DNA of 15,050 bases. Origin: Pleurotus ostreatus/Saccharomyces cerevisiae fusant. Lineage: Eukaryota > Opisthokonta. A model generated the notes under the pieces. The model worked only from the letters and a program-made list of their open reading frames with translations, was not told the origin of the DNA and ran no database searches. The stretch lies in contig JAMQCK010000839.1 of assembly GCA_024196135.1 (NCBI GenBank), positions 1-15,050 of the forward strand, read 5' to 3'. Position numbers and translations under genes: made by a program. Shown one piece after another: positions 14,783-15,050 of the stretch. Numbering within the stretch: position 1 is the stretch's first letter; every line of letters starts with the position of its first letter.

Positions 14783-15050
14783 CCTGGGGTCGCGTCAGGA
14801 TAGTCCAAGTCTCATCTGGAGATCATCGAGGCGCACAAAGGTCCGCCTGAAGGAACATATCTAACTCTCTAACTCGTGCTGCTTTCCTTTGTTTGTTTAA
14901 CGCAACAGTCCATCATCGTTCGCATCCATCGGTTCGTTCAGCATCGGAACCATACTCACAGTCAATCACCCATACTTACGCTCTTTGCTTACACCTGCAT
15001 GATTTAATTCCCTGTGTCGTTTACGGCAATAAATTATGTTGGATTTGCAC
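14783..15050 (+). other. 3' flank of the 12952 gene
   Basis: The likely 3' UTR and the edge of the window. A T-rich stretch lies at about 14880-14900. The candidate polyadenylation hexamer AATAAA is at 15028-15033, about 245 bases past the stop. No further gene is seen. Confidence 0.5.
15028..15033 (+). terminator. Candidate polyadenylation signal AATAAA
   Basis: A perfect AATAAA hexamer in the AT-rich end of the window, followed by TTATGTTGG. It is the only perfect hexamer noticed downstream of the 12952 gene, so it is a plausible 3' end signal for that transcript, though basidiomycete genes often do without one. Confidence 0.45.

Overview
The window looks like nuclear DNA of a basidiomycete fungus, probably a mushroom-forming Agaricomycete. 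The evidence is intron-rich protein genes, introns mostly of 46-110 bases with GTGAGT/GTACGT-type donors and TGCTAAC-like branch points, CT-rich leaders, high GC, and protein families typical of that group. All gene models below were joined by hand from reading frames and splice signals; every intron junction used keeps the frame.

Layout, left to right. (1) 59-229: last exon of a truncated gene whose paralogue lies immediately downstream (526-1682, 4 exons, unrecognised helical protein). (2) 1848-4019: HGH1, an armadillo-like chaperone adaptor for eEF2, 4 exons; its second intron is built largely of tandem repeats. (3) 4334-4406: tRNA-Cys(GCA). (4) about 4575-4842: a partial copy of the 3' end of SPT20. 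(5) 5061-6085: a broken gene of a phosphotransferase-like family. (6) 6609-10925, minus strand: SPT20, a SAGA co-activator subunit, 6 exons, 1205 residues, with a Spt20 domain followed by about 970 residues of glutamine-rich and repeat-rich sequence. (7) 11123-11195: a second tRNA-Cys identical to the first. (8) 11415-12582, minus strand: NOSIP-type RING/U-box ubiquitin ligase, 5 exons. (9) 12952-14782: an unrecognised nuclear-looking basic protein with a CPFC motif, 2 exons, divergent from NOSIP across a 369-base shared promoter region.

The three recognised genes are housekeeping functions (translation-factor folding, transcription co-activation, ubiquitin ligation) and do not form a pathway. 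The accessory character is concentrated in 4.3-6.7 kb, where a tRNA, a copy of the SPT20 tail and a decaying kinase-like gene sit between HGH1 and SPT20; this stretch looks like the product of local duplication. No transposon open reading frame, CRISPR array or obvious new system was seen. The most notable observations are the 22-base tandem array that ends exactly at an HGH1 splice acceptor, the SPT20 tail duplication with near-unchanged coding bases, and the Thr-Pro and Ser-Pro repeat arrays in SPT20.
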